Shown here: positions 41,551 through 50,425 of the stretch, piece by piece | How positions within the stretch are numbered: the stretch's first letter is position 1 | Layout of the letters: each line of letters starts with the position of its first letter | Notes under the pieces: generated by a model | What the model was told of the DNA's origin: nothing | The model's database searches: none | Seen by the model: the letters and a program-made list of their open reading frames with translations, nothing else | Translations under genes and position numbers: made by a program | Virus record (IMG/VR): IMGVR_UViG_3300020173_000943 | Coordinates: 122,343 to 186,342 of that record | DNA length: 64,000 nucleotides | Direction: 5' to 3' (one strand) | From: a virus

Positions 41551-42558
41551 ATGGAACATGACATGGAACAAAATATAGGCGAATGGGATACACGAGTGAT
41601 TAGACCGCATTTAAAAGAAATGATCGATAAGATCTTACACAGCGTTGCATTAGGAGAACAGAGATTTGCAGTTGAAGCCGTTGCAGAAGTTTTCCAAGAA
41701 GTAAAAAACCCTCCGTTAATTTGTGTAGACAGTGGAATTAAAAAAGTAGAAAAGAAAGTCAAAGGGTCATTTGGACTTATTGATTCTTTTGTAATGGGCA
41801 TGGCATTAGGTAGTGGCGGTAAGTATATTCGTGCCGACGATGTTGATTGGGACGACGACACTCCATTATTAGTTAGAGGACTAGGCAAACAAAAACTAAT
41901 TAAGATGTGCATCGAGCGAGGTAGAGATTTTTACTTTATGGATACAGGGTATGTAGGCAACAACCCAAGTACACGTAATCCAAACGGTAAAAAAACTTAT
42001 CATAGAATTGTAAAAAATGCATTACAAAATTTACACATGCCTGATAGAGAGAAACCAGAATCGGATAAATGGTATGGAGGCGGCCGTTGGAATTCATTAG
42101 CAATTCCGTTTAAAGATGCAACACCAGGACGTAAGATTTTAGTTGTTCCTCCTAGTGAAAAGGTAATGAAATACTTTGATCAAGATCTAGAACAATGGAT
42201 TGATCAAACTATTGCTACCATTAGAAAGAACACTTCAAGACCAGTACAACTACGTAAGAAGCCAAGTAGAGAAGATCGTGTTAGTGTTAATACAATGGAA
42301 CAAGCACTTGCAGATGACGTACATTGTCTAGTAACATATAATAGTATTGCCGCACTTGAAGCAATGATATACGGCAAACCTGCTGTAGTGTTAGGACCAA
42401 ATTGTGCTCAAGACATTTGCGAAACTAGTTTAAAAAGAATTGAATTTGCAGAACATCCAGGAAGGAAACAGTTAACTTATTTGTGTAGATACCTAGCCAA
42501 CAATCAATTTACATACGACGAAATGTTAAGTGGATATGCCTGGAGCATAGTAAAATGA
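41551..42558 (+). CDS. GT-B-like capsule-type glycosyltransferase (paralogue 1 of 3)
   Basis: 335 residues. The C-terminal half has the pattern shared with the two related genes at 42555 and 44286: KILVVPPSEKVMKYFD, then RPVQLRKKPSRED and LVTYNSIAALEAMIYGKPAVVLG. The motif S-x-x-x-x-EA-x-x-G-x-P-x-V resembles the nucleotide-sugar site of KpsS/KpsC-type capsule glycosyltransferases. The N-terminal half is divergent (FVMGMALGSGGKYIRADDVDWDD). It probably adds a sugar in the island's glycan. The three copies imply serial sugar additions or divergent specificities. Confidence 0.55.
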   Translation: MEHDMEQNIGEWDTRVIRPHLKEMIDKILHSVALGEQRFAVEAVAEVFQEVKNPPLICVDSGIKKVEKKVKGSFGLIDSFVMGMALGSGGKYIRADDVDWDDDTPLLVRGLGKQKLIKMCIERGRDFYFMDTGYVGNNPSTRNPNGKKTYHRIVKNALQNLHMPDREKPESDKWYGGGRWNSLAIPFKDATPGRKILVVPPSEKVMKYFDQDLEQWIDQTIATIRKNTSRPVQLRKKPSREDRVSVNTMEQALADDVHCLVTYNSIAALEAMIYGKPAVVLGPNCAQDICETSLKRIEFAEHPGRKQLTYLCRYLANNQFTYDEMLSGYAWSIVK

Positions 42559-43484
42559 GAGTTATAGGATACACTAAAGTTATTCCTCCAGGGAAATCAC
42601 TTAAAGCAAATAAGCCTAATCATAAAATGGATATTATTAAAAATTTTATATCCGGAGTTAGAGTAAGTGGTGACAATGGATTAGTATATGACGGCTTTGA
42701 TGTAATGCAATGCGATGTAGCAGTAATGCAAGGTTGGATGCACGAAAACAGTCAAGCAGTACCGCATATCAATTTACGTAGAAGTATTGCTAGTAACACA
42801 GCTAACAAAAGATTTATTACAGCAGATGCTAATTTATTTTTGTTTAAAGCAAAAACAAACGAACCTCATCATTATTTAAGATATAGTTTTGACGGAGTAT
42901 TTGCTAATACCGCAGAGTATTGCAACGATGAATACGGTGACACGCAATGGGAAAAGATTCAACGTGACCTAGGTGTTAAATTGAAACCTTGGAACTATAA
43001 CGATAGAGAAAATATTTTATTGTGCTTACAACGTAATGGCGGCTGGAGTATGAAGGGTAAAGATGTTGTAACATGGGCTAATACTAAAATTGCAGAAATT
43101 AGACAGTATACTAATAAGCCTATTGTTATCAGACCACACCCTGGAGATAAAAAAGCACCTGAGTATGTAAAAAATATTGTAGGTAATAATATTAGAATTA
43201 GTTTTGCAAAAGACATCACACAAGACTTAGCAACTGCACATTGTTCTATTGTGTACAATAGTAGTCCAGGCGTAGCTAGTATCATAGAGGGTGTTCCAGT
43301 TATATGTGAAGATTGGCAAGCAAGTCAAGTACAAGAAGTATGCTTTCAAAGAATAGATGCATTACAAAAATTAAGACCTTTTGATAGAGAACAGTGGGTT
43401 AGAAAAATTGCACAATGCCATTGGAGTTTTGCAGACTTACGTAGCGGCGAAGCATGGGAATGGATGAGGAAATACGTAAAATGA
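42555..43484 (+). CDS. GT-B-like capsule-type glycosyltransferase (paralogue 2 of 3)
   Basis: 309 residues. N-terminal MRVIGYTKVIPPGKSLKANKPNHK, a central ILLCLQRNGGWSMKG...RQYTNKPIVIRPHPGDKKAPE and C-terminal CSIVYNSSPGVASIIEGVPVICEDWQA. The RPHP and NSSPG-x-x-SIIEGVP blocks match paralogue 3 closely and paralogue 1 more loosely. This is the layout of capsule-synthesis GT-B enzymes, with a His-Pro motif followed by a donor-binding loop. Starts and stops overlap with both neighbours (ATGA), so the genes are co-translated. Confidence 0.6.
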   Translation: MRVIGYTKVIPPGKSLKANKPNHKMDIIKNFISGVRVSGDNGLVYDGFDVMQCDVAVMQGWMHENSQAVPHINLRRSIASNTANKRFITADANLFLFKAKTNEPHHYLRYSFDGVFANTAEYCNDEYGDTQWEKIQRDLGVKLKPWNYNDRENILLCLQRNGGWSMKGKDVVTWANTKIAEIRQYTNKPIVIRPHPGDKKAPEYVKNIVGNNIRISFAKDITQDLATAHCSIVYNSSPGVASIIEGVPVICEDWQASQVQEVCFQRIDALQKLRPFDREQWVRKIAQCHWSFADLRSGEAWEWMRKYVK

Positions 43485-44296
43485 GAATAACCTGTATAAC
43501 TACATTTCACCAACCAGGACTAGAACAATATGGACAACGTCTTATTGATAGTTGGGCTAAAAATGTACACCCAGCTGTACACTTACGAGTGTATGCAGAG
43601 GATTGTATTCCTGTTGTTCCGCCAGGTGCAAATATTCAAGTTGTTGATGCTAAACAAGCATTACCAAAACTTAATGCATTTAAAGAACGTCATAAAGACG
43701 ATCCAAAAGCACACGGCAAATGTCCGTGGCCTGCTAGACGTCCAAGAGATCATCACAAAGAATTTAAATGGGACGCAGTACGTTTTGCAAACAAAACATA
43801 CGCAGTATTTGAAGCCGCTAAAGATCCTGATACAGATATCTTAGTTTGGATTGACGGCGACACATTTGTACACAGTCCTATTACTTACGGACAATTTAGA
43901 AACTTAGTACCTGCATCACAATGGCTACACTACTTAGGTAGAAACAAAAAATGGCCTGAATGTGGTTGGTACGGACTTACACTTAGAACTCCTGGATGCG
44001 ATGCATTTTTAAAAGAGTTTGAAAGAGTTTATGAAGAAGCAGATGATGGAATCTTTAAAATGGAAGAGTGGCATGACAGCTATGTATTTGATCAAGTATT
44101 AAAAAAGATTAGAATACAATACCCTAATATTAAAGACTTCAGTGGCCATCTTATAAATGGCGAAGGGCATCCACTAATCAACTGCGAACTTGGAGCATGG
44201 TTTGATCACTTAAAAGGTGTAAGAAAATCAGAAGGTCGAAGTAGAAAGAAAGACTTACTAGAACCTCGAAGCGAGTCTTATTGGAATGAAGTTTAG
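43481..44296 (+). CDS. GT-A-like glycosyltransferase with DxD motif
   Basis: 271 residues from ATG 43481, which overlaps the previous stop (ATGA). An in-frame ATG at 43454 lies inside the upstream gene and is unlikely. It opens with MRITCITTFHQPG. WIDGDTFVHSPI (~122-133) supplies the DxD. The segments HYLGRNKKWPECGWYGL and EEWHDSYVFDQVL are like acceptor- and metal-binding parts of bacterial GT-A enzymes. The substrate is unknown. Its location among four other glycosyltransferases supports a role in building a multi-sugar glycan. Confidence 0.65.
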   Translation: MRITCITTFHQPGLEQYGQRLIDSWAKNVHPAVHLRVYAEDCIPVVPPGANIQVVDAKQALPKLNAFKERHKDDPKAHGKCPWPARRPRDHHKEFKWDAVRFANKTYAVFEAAKDPDTDILVWIDGDTFVHSPITYGQFRNLVPASQWLHYLGRNKKWPECGWYGLTLRTPGCDAFLKEFERVYEEADDGIFKMEEWHDSYVFDQVLKKIRIQYPNIKDFSGHLINGEGHPLINCELGAWFDHLKGVRKSEGRSRKKDLLEPRSESYWNEV

Positions 44297-45137
44297 TTTA
44301 TTTACAGACTATGGCGCACTTAATAGTAAACCGGTGTTTGACTCTTTTGCAACTAGTTTGCACAATAGTGGCCATACCGTTAGTTTTAATGAGTGGGATT
44401 GCGATGTTGCTGTTATATGGAGTGTGCTTTGGTTTGGTCGAATGGCTGGAAACCAAAAAGTTTGGGAACACTTCCAAGCAATAAACAAACCTGTAATAGC
44501 ATTAGAAGTTGGTGGAATAAATAGAGGCGTAACGTGGAAAGTAGGTCTCAATGGAATCAATCGTGATGCTTATTTTGGGGATAGTGGTAATAATAATGCT
44601 CGTAGCAATGCTCTTGGGCTATTACTAAAACCTTGGCGCACCGACGGCGAGTACATTTTAATATGCGGACAGCATGATAAGAGTTTACAATGGCAAGGTA
44701 TGCCAAGCATGAGTAATTGGCTAATGCAAACTATTAGTGAAGTACGTAAACACACAGACCGTCCTATTATATTTCGACCACACCCAAGACGTCCATTACC
44801 GCATATAGAAAAAGAATTTAAAAACGTATACAGACAAGATCCACAACATGTCAAAGACACCTATGATGATTTTGATATGGGATTTAATAATGTATGGGCT
44901 ACTATCAGTTATTCGAGCAACCCGGGTATACATAGTATCATCGAGGGTGTGCCTGCTTTTGTTAGTACCCACAGTCTTGCTTATCCTGTAGGCAATGACA
45001 TTGATTTCTTACATGATATTGAACAGCCCGTAATGCCAGATAGAACACAATGGCTAAACGATTACGCTCACACTGAATGGACTTTGGATGAAATAGCTCA
45101 AGGGTTACCATTAAAGAACTTGACTTCTGAACTATAA
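44286..45137 (+). CDS. GT-B-like capsule-type glycosyltransferase (paralogue 3 of 3)
   Basis: 283 residues. ILICGQHDKSLQWQGM, RPIIFRPHPRRPLPH and WATISYSSNPGIHSIIEGVPAFVS align with paralogue 2. The N-terminal domain is shorter (YGALNSKPVFDSFATSLHNSGH). It is the last gene of the island; its start overlaps the GT-A gene by 11 bases. The C-terminal segment DRTQWLNDYAHTEWTLDEIAQG corresponds to paralogue 2's 'DREQWVRKIAQCHWSFADLRSG', which confirms the relationship over the full C-terminal half. Confidence 0.6.
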   Translation: MKFSLFTDYGALNSKPVFDSFATSLHNSGHTVSFNEWDCDVAVIWSVLWFGRMAGNQKVWEHFQAINKPVIALEVGGINRGVTWKVGLNGINRDAYFGDSGNNNARSNALGLLLKPWRTDGEYILICGQHDKSLQWQGMPSMSNWLMQTISEVRKHTDRPIIFRPHPRRPLPHIEKEFKNVYRQDPQHVKDTYDDFDMGFNNVWATISYSSNPGIHSIIEGVPAFVSTHSLAYPVGNDIDFLHDIEQPVMPDRTQWLNDYAHTEWTLDEIAQGLPLKNLTSEL

Positions 45138-45148
45138 TCAAGTATAAT
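45120..45148 (+). promoter_or_regulatory. Sigma70-type promoter fused to start (TTGACT-N17-TATAAT-N6-ATG)
   Basis: TTGACT at 45120-45125 and TATAAT at 45143-45148, spacer 17, then ATACAC and ATG 45155. The predicted +1 is at or within one base of the A of ATG. No Shine-Dalgarno. The promoter overlaps the end of the glycan island. Confidence 0.85.
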
Positions 45149-45154
45149 ATACAC

Positions 45155-46459
45155 ATGCTTAGAAAAGAACCAATCGACATTGCTGACCTTACCGTTGAAG
45201 ACTGCTTAGAACTAGTTGCTGGCATCAGTAACTTTAAGTTTAGTCGTAACAAAGAGTTAGCAGACTTACACTCATTTACGTTGCATGACGACAACCATAA
45301 GATTATGTTTAGTATTGCTAAACAATGTTTTAGAGGTACTGCACTCACGCCTAAGCAACACGAGCTTGTTAAAAAGCTATTAGTAGAGTACTACGCACCA
45401 CAGTTTACAAAGCATAACATTGAACTTAAGAACCATTTAGATAATTTAAGAACTCCGTTAAGAGAGATAGACAGTTCGCATTGGGTTAAAATACAAGAAG
45501 TTACATATGATAATGTAAAACAGCAAATGCTTGTTATTAGATTTCCGTTTAATAAAAAAGTTATTAATAGATTAGAAGAATTAAAAAACGGTAATAACAA
45601 AGATTATTTCTATGAAAAACACAAACACTTCTTTCCGTTAACTGAAAAATATGTTTGGAAGGTTGTAAATATTGCTAATAAGTTTCCTGCTAAGTTTGAT
45701 ATTTCTAACGAAGTTCAAGAAATATACAATGAGCTTAAAGTTATGGATACTAATGTTCACAAATTCCTTCCTGGCATTAAAGATTATAAATTTATTAATT
45801 ACAACGAACTTGGCATTACTGAATGTACAAAAGATCTAGGACAACCAAATGTTAACAACCTCTATCAATATTTTGACCGTAAAGGTCTTTATGGTCTCGA
45901 ATACTTTGATGACGTTGATGTCACAGAAAGTTTTAGAATTAATAACTGTGATACACTAGCAGTTAAGATTGCTAATAGAAGTAATCTTCAAATTTGTGTT
46001 AACAGTGATACATGGAACAGAGATCAACTTTGTTCTGCATTACAACAACTAGATAGGTTTCCGTTATTGGTAGTGTTAGATACACAAACTTGTTTAGATA
46101 ATATAATTGAATTACACAATTCATTTGTAAATTTTATTCCAAAAGAACAAATGAGTGTTATGTTTAGATTGGACAACAAAGAATTAGATTATGCTAAGGA
46201 ATTTAACCAATTCGTCCATGATAAGGGATTAAATAATTATGTTGACAATAAAACTAAAGTAGTGTATATTAGTAGTAATAAAGTTCCTAAGCCGTTATTT
46301 AAAAGTAATTGGAAACCAATAACATCGTTGTCTATAACAAGGCAACCTTTGAACCTTATTAATGAATGGATATGCGGAATTGATCTAACAATGACATATG
46401 ATGTTGGATCAATAGTAGCACCTTATAATAGATGGCAAGTTAAAGTAGAGAATATATGA
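45155..46459 (+). CDS. Unknown protein co-transcribed with UvsW
   Basis: 434 residues, no recognised domain. The N-terminus has LHDDNHKIMFSIAKQCFRGTALTPKQHELVKKLLVEYYAPQF, a pattern I associate with phage replication/recombination proteins (LT-x-x-Q-x-x-L-x-x-K-L). The middle (FNKKVINRLEELKNG, then the YVWKVVNIANKFPAKFDIS region) and end (LLVVLDTQTCLDNIIELHNSF; VYISSNKVPKPLF) look like alpha/beta domains without a Walker A. The last 4 bases overlap the UvsW start. It could be a helicase partner or a degenerate helicase-like protein. It is driven by a strong early-type promoter with a leaderless start. Confidence 0.6.
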   Translation: MLRKEPIDIADLTVEDCLELVAGISNFKFSRNKELADLHSFTLHDDNHKIMFSIAKQCFRGTALTPKQHELVKKLLVEYYAPQFTKHNIELKNHLDNLRTPLREIDSSHWVKIQEVTYDNVKQQMLVIRFPFNKKVINRLEELKNGNNKDYFYEKHKHFFPLTEKYVWKVVNIANKFPAKFDISNEVQEIYNELKVMDTNVHKFLPGIKDYKFINYNELGITECTKDLGQPNVNNLYQYFDRKGLYGLEYFDDVDVTESFRINNCDTLAVKIANRSNLQICVNSDTWNRDQLCSALQQLDRFPLLVVLDTQTCLDNIIELHNSFVNFIPKEQMSVMFRLDNKELDYAKEFNQFVHDKGLNNYVDNKTKVVYISSNKVPKPLFKSNWKPITSLSITRQPLNLINEWICGIDLTMTYDVGSIVAPYNRWQVKVENI

Positions 46460-47919
46460 CAAGTTGTAGAATTGTAATTCAAGATGAAGTAAACGTAAAA
46501 GTTGAAAACTTGCCTGTTGAAAATCGCAGAAAGATTGCTAACAAGTTAAAGTTTCAAGTTCCTTATGCACGTTACTTGCCTCAATATAAACTAGGACGTT
46601 GGGACGGAACTGTTGCGTTCTTTGGTATTGGTGGTACAGGATATGTTAACCATTTAGATACTATTGTTAACAGTCTTGTAGAGCAAGGTGTTGAAATATC
46701 TGAGATTGTAGACAACAGAGCAAAACACGATTTAACATTTACAGCAATTAATGAACGCTATTGGGCAGACCAAGGTGTATGTTGGCCTGAAGGACATATG
46801 GCCGCAGGCGAAGAAATTATTCTACGTGATTATCAAGTTGAAACTGTTAACGGATTTTTAAATAATCCACAAGCATTACAAGAAGTTGCAACTGGAGCAG
46901 GTAAAACAATTATTACTGCAACACTATCACACCTAATGGAAAAGTTAGGTCGGACGTTGGTTATTGTTCCTAACAAGAGTCTTGTTACACAAACAGAAGA
47001 AGATTATGTTAACTGCGGATTAGACGTAGGTGTTTACTTTGGTGATAGAAAAGAATTAGGCAAGACACATACTATTTGTACTTGGCAAAGTCTAAACATA
47101 CTAGATAAGAAAAGTAAAAACTATGACGATGTACTAACACTTGCAGAATTTTTAGATGGCGTACAAACAATTATTATTGACGAAGTACACCAAGCAAAAG
47201 CAGAAGTGCTTAAAAAATTACTTACACAAAATTTAAAACATGCACCTATACGTTGGGGCTTAACTGGAACAGTACCTAAAGAACAGTTTGAGTTTCAAAG
47301 TATCTTAGCAAGTATAGGGCCAGTCATTGGCAACATTAGTGCAAAAGAATTACAAGACAAGGGCGTACTATCAAACTGTCATGTTAACATTGTACAAATG
47401 ATTGACATTAAAAGTTTTGCAGGCTATCCAGAAGAATTAAAGTTTCTAGTAACAGATGCAGAAAGAATAAAATACATAGGCAAATTATTAAACACAGTTT
47501 CACAATCAGGCAATACACTTATTCTAGTTGATAGAATTAGTGCAGGAGAAATGTTACAGGAAATTATTCCTGATAGCGTGTTTGTTAAAGGTGATATGAA
47601 ATTAAAAGATAGAAAGGAACAGTATGACGAAGTTAAAGAAGCAACTAATAAGGTTATTATTGCAACGTACGGGGTTGCCGCTGTTGGTATTAATATCCCT
47701 AGGATCTTTAACCTTGTTCTTATTGAGCCTGGCAAGTCTTTTGTAAGAGTAATTCAAAGTATAGGCAGAGGTGTTCGTAAGGCAGAAGATAAAGACTTTG
47801 TGCAAATTTGGGATATAACTAGCACATGTAAATACGCAAAAAGGCATTTAACATCAAGAAAGAAGTTTTACAAAGAAGCACAGTATCCATTTACTATAGA
47901 GAAAGTGGATTGGAATTAA
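46456..47919 (+). CDS. uvsW: UvsW-like SF2 DNA/RNA helicase
   Basis: 487 residues (T4 UvsW 502). Walker A is VATGAGKTI (~144-152), TLVIVPNKSLVTQTEEDY is motif Ia, IIIDEVHQAKA is the DEVH box (~239-248), and GLTGTVPKE is motif III. The helicase C domain has NTLILVDRISAGEML, VFVKGDMK, VIIATYGVAAVGINIPR and VIQSIGRGVRKAEDK. The N-terminal ~100 residues form the small substrate-binding domain (KLGRWDGTVAFF). UvsW unwinds branched DNA and R-loops and shifts replication from origin- to recombination-dependent. The preceding gene overlaps it by 4 bases. Confidence 0.93.
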   Translation: MTSCRIVIQDEVNVKVENLPVENRRKIANKLKFQVPYARYLPQYKLGRWDGTVAFFGIGGTGYVNHLDTIVNSLVEQGVEISEIVDNRAKHDLTFTAINERYWADQGVCWPEGHMAAGEEIILRDYQVETVNGFLNNPQALQEVATGAGKTIITATLSHLMEKLGRTLVIVPNKSLVTQTEEDYVNCGLDVGVYFGDRKELGKTHTICTWQSLNILDKKSKNYDDVLTLAEFLDGVQTIIIDEVHQAKAEVLKKLLTQNLKHAPIRWGLTGTVPKEQFEFQSILASIGPVIGNISAKELQDKGVLSNCHVNIVQMIDIKSFAGYPEELKFLVTDAERIKYIGKLLNTVSQSGNTLILVDRISAGEMLQEIIPDSVFVKGDMKLKDRKEQYDEVKEATNKVIIATYGVAAVGINIPRIFNLVLIEPGKSFVRVIQSIGRGVRKAEDKDFVQIWDITSTCKYAKRHLTSRKKFYKEAQYPFTIEKVDWN

Positions 47920-47941
47920 TTATGAAAACAAAGGAAAATAA

Positions 47942-48448
47942 ATGAGAATATTAACATTAGATAACGAATGTTATAAACTCGAGCATCTACCTGACGAATT
48001 AACTGACGATATTAGATTTGCGGTTTTGGATAATAGTAATCCAAAAGAACCTGACTTCTTTTATGTTCCTTTGATTTTTTTGGAGTCATTTAACTCACCT
48101 GCTATGGTAATGGAAATTGGAGGCAAAGAAATTACTATGCCTATCGATTGGCATCTAGCAGTTGGTGACAGTGGCGGTGCTGGAGATATTGAAGTACTAC
48201 CATTAACAAGTTTAAACGATAGAGGCTTTGAAGCCTTCTTGTTTAATCCGTTAACTAGTACAATGATGAATTGGGGTGAAGTAAAAATTACCAATTTTTA
48301 CAATGATGTAAAATGGTATTTCCCTAAAATGAAAAATGGACAACTATTAGGTGTACCTTTAACTGACGGTGATAACCCACAATGTGCATGGTTTGTAAAA
48401 GACATTAGTAGACAAAGTGAAGTAATTGATTATGGGATTCTTATCTAA
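47942..48448 (+). CDS. Conserved T4-like phage protein of unknown function
   Basis: 168 residues. Its most characteristic stretches are FYVPLIFLESFNSPAMVMEIGG, then MPIDWHLAVGD and EVLPLTSLNDRGFEAFLFNPLTS, and DVKWYFPKMKNGQLLGVPLTDG with CAWFVKDISRQSE. This is a compact all-beta-looking protein that I recognise as common in marine T4-like phages near uvsW, without assigned function. AAGGAAA precedes ATG. Possibly a transcription or replication accessory factor, but nothing in the sequence proves it. Confidence 0.65.
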   Translation: MRILTLDNECYKLEHLPDELTDDIRFAVLDNSNPKEPDFFYVPLIFLESFNSPAMVMEIGGKEITMPIDWHLAVGDSGGAGDIEVLPLTSLNDRGFEAFLFNPLTSTMMNWGEVKITNFYNDVKWYFPKMKNGQLLGVPLTDGDNPQCAWFVKDISRQSEVIDYGILI

Positions 48449-49151
48449 AAGTATTAAAGTAGACGTATACACAAACCAACAATATGCGTATGATCAATGT
48501 AAACCGCAGTTGGCTAAGAAGTATATTCCTGAATGGTGGAAAGGGTTACCAGCAAGTAGACCCACACACCAAGCCTACTATAACGACTTACCGATAAGTT
48601 CAATGAAACAATGTCCTGCAATTAATGACATATTAAAAGCAGGTATTATTTTCCCTAGTTGGTGTGAACTACACATGCGGGTAAACGAACATGGAGAAAA
48701 GGAAGTAAGAGTCTTTCCTGATTTTATTCCTGCAATACCGCATGACGAACGTGACTTTGATTTTCATAAACCCGGACTTGCACATGTTAAGTTAGGATCA
48801 CCTTGGTTTATTAAAGAGACTACAGGTGTAAAGTGGGTATGGATTAAAACAGACTGGCATACTAAGAATCCATTAGCGTATTGGGGAGTTCCGGGTATTA
48901 CAGAGTATAAGTATCAACATAGTGTATTAAATAATATTATGGTACCGTATAACAGTGAAGTTAAGATTCAAGTTGGTGATCCTTGGTTACAATTAATTCC
49001 AATGAGTGAAAAACCTATTGATCTTAATGTCCACTTAGTAGACGCTGAAACTATGAATAATTTAAATACAGTTAATATTTCCTCAGTAGGGAGTTATTTA
49101 AAAACCATACGCAATATAAGTAAGCAAAGGAAGTTAGATGAAAACAATTAG
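48432..49151 (+). CDS. Unknown protein, paralogue of 53705-54424
   Basis: 239 residues from ATG 48432 (MGFLSKSIKVDV); an in-frame TTG at 48426 is less likely. The pattern KKYIPEWWKGLP, then MKQCPAINDILKAGIIFPSWCEL, then SPWFIKETTGVKWVWI and GDPWLQLIPMS parallels the gene at 53705 (FWPEWFKNQ, RRCPAVLDVLGMGYIIPLWCD, PWMLRTPPGYSSLII, PLAQVIPF). It is an alpha/beta protein with conserved Cys and Trp. Its position before two methyltransferases and a 2OG oxygenase suggests a modification pathway. I know no function for this family. Confidence 0.6.
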   Translation: MGFLSKSIKVDVYTNQQYAYDQCKPQLAKKYIPEWWKGLPASRPTHQAYYNDLPISSMKQCPAINDILKAGIIFPSWCELHMRVNEHGEKEVRVFPDFIPAIPHDERDFDFHKPGLAHVKLGSPWFIKETTGVKWVWIKTDWHTKNPLAYWGVPGITEYKYQHSVLNNIMVPYNSEVKIQVGDPWLQLIPMSEKPIDLNVHLVDAETMNNLNTVNISSVGSYLKTIRNISKQRKLDENN

Positions 49152-49704
49152 TGAAGAGTACGCTCGTCAGTTAGCACAACTACATGATGAAAAAGCAAGT
49201 TTTGGTGATGCTAAAGGATTGAAAGCAATTGAAAAATGGATTAAGGAATTTAAACCAGAATCTATTTTAGATTATGGATGTGGCAAAGGCGGTGTTGTAC
49301 TAGCACTTAAAGAAGCCTATCCAGAAATTAATGCAATTGGATGGGATCCGGGAATGCCAGATTTTAACATTCCTGATAATAAAAAGCCAGCTGATATGCT
49401 TATTAGTACAGATGTATTAGAACATATCGAACCTTTCTTTTTAGATGACGTATTAAAAGATATTCACAACTTGTTTCAGAAAAATGCATTCCTTATTATT
49501 GCAACTAGCCCTGCTAAGAAATTTTTGCCAGACGGACGTAATGCACATTTAATTGTAGAAACTCCAGGTTGGTGGAAAGAAAAGATTGAAACTAATATGC
49601 CAGGCGTAAAAATTATACATCATGAGTTCTTTGAGAAAACAAGAACAGACAAGCGTGGTGGCGTACATGAAAATAACAAATACATAGTAGTGTTAGGAAA
49701 ATAA
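49138..49704 (+). CDS. SAM-dependent methyltransferase
   Basis: 188 residues with a class I methyltransferase core. SILDYGCGKGGVVLAL (motif I, ~42-57), then AIGWDPGMPDFNI (acidic loop, motif II), ADMLISTDVLEHIEPF (motif III/IV) and FLIIATSPAKKFLPDG. The target is not defined. It overlaps the preceding gene by 14 bases and lies 1 base before the next methyltransferase-like gene. DNA, protein or sugar methylation are all possible. Confidence 0.8.
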   Translation: MKTISEEYARQLAQLHDEKASFGDAKGLKAIEKWIKEFKPESILDYGCGKGGVVLALKEAYPEINAIGWDPGMPDFNIPDNKKPADMLISTDVLEHIEPFFLDDVLKDIHNLFQKNAFLIIATSPAKKFLPDGRNAHLIVETPGWWKEKIETNMPGVKIIHHEFFEKTRTDKRGGVHENNKYIVVLGK

Positions 49705-49705
49705 T

Positions 49706-50425
49706 ATGAGCTTTACTAATTTAATTACAGAAGCTATTGATTCCGTATACGACGATATCAAAGCAAACAAAACTCCTACAGTCTGTGAGATGGGTAATCA
49801 ACGTTTAAAGAATAATAAGTCACGAGCTAAAATTTTTAATGCACGTGGTATTCATAAACATGCTAACACAACTAAAGAATACTTTGAAGCATTAGGCTTT
49901 GGAAGATATCTTGCTATTGATGTTAACACAGAAAAAGATGCTATTGCAATGGATCTTAATTTGGATTGCAAACAAGCATATAATTTTACTGAGCAGTTTG
50001 ACCTAGTAACTAACAACGGCACAGGCGAACATGTATTCAATCAGTACACAGTATTTAAAAACATACACGACATGACCAAAGTAGGTGGATATATGATCCA
50101 TGTGCTTCCTTTTTATCGTTGGGTTGATCACGGCTTTTATAGCTTTCATCCTAACTTATTTTTCTGTCTAGCACATCAAAACGATTATGAAATGCATGGT
50201 GTATGGATTGGCACTAGTGACGGTGCTCACATTGAAAAGCTAGGACAAAAGTTATCACGTGACAAAGGTTACAGAGGTAAGTTTGGATTAGATCAATGGG
50301 AAAGAGATCCTATGGTTGTTGCTATTATGAAACGCAAAACTGATGCAGAATTTGAGATGCCACAGCAACACTTGTATGCAGGTGATAATATATCTAGCGA
50401 TGAGATTGCGAACCGTTACAAATGA
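49706..50425 (+). CDS. Methyltransferase-like protein (degenerate SAM motif)
   Basis: 239 residues. PTVCEMGNQRLKNNK occupies the motif I position but lacks the G-x-G-x-G. YLAIDVNTEKDAIAMDLN resembles motif II, and DLVTNNGTGEHVFNQYTVFKNIHDMTKVGGYMIHVLPF is a typical methyltransferase motif IV-V block. It may be a cousin with a modified cofactor site or a non-catalytic partner of the methyltransferase directly upstream. Its stop overlaps the oxygenase start by 4 bases (ATGA). Confidence 0.6.
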   Translation: MSFTNLITEAIDSVYDDIKANKTPTVCEMGNQRLKNNKSRAKIFNARGIHKHANTTKEYFEALGFGRYLAIDVNTEKDAIAMDLNLDCKQAYNFTEQFDLVTNNGTGEHVFNQYTVFKNIHDMTKVGGYMIHVLPFYRWVDHGFYSFHPNLFFCLAHQNDYEMHGVWIGTSDGAHIEKLGQKLSRDKGYRGKFGLDQWERDPMVVAIMKRKTDAEFEMPQQHLYAGDNISSDEIANRYK

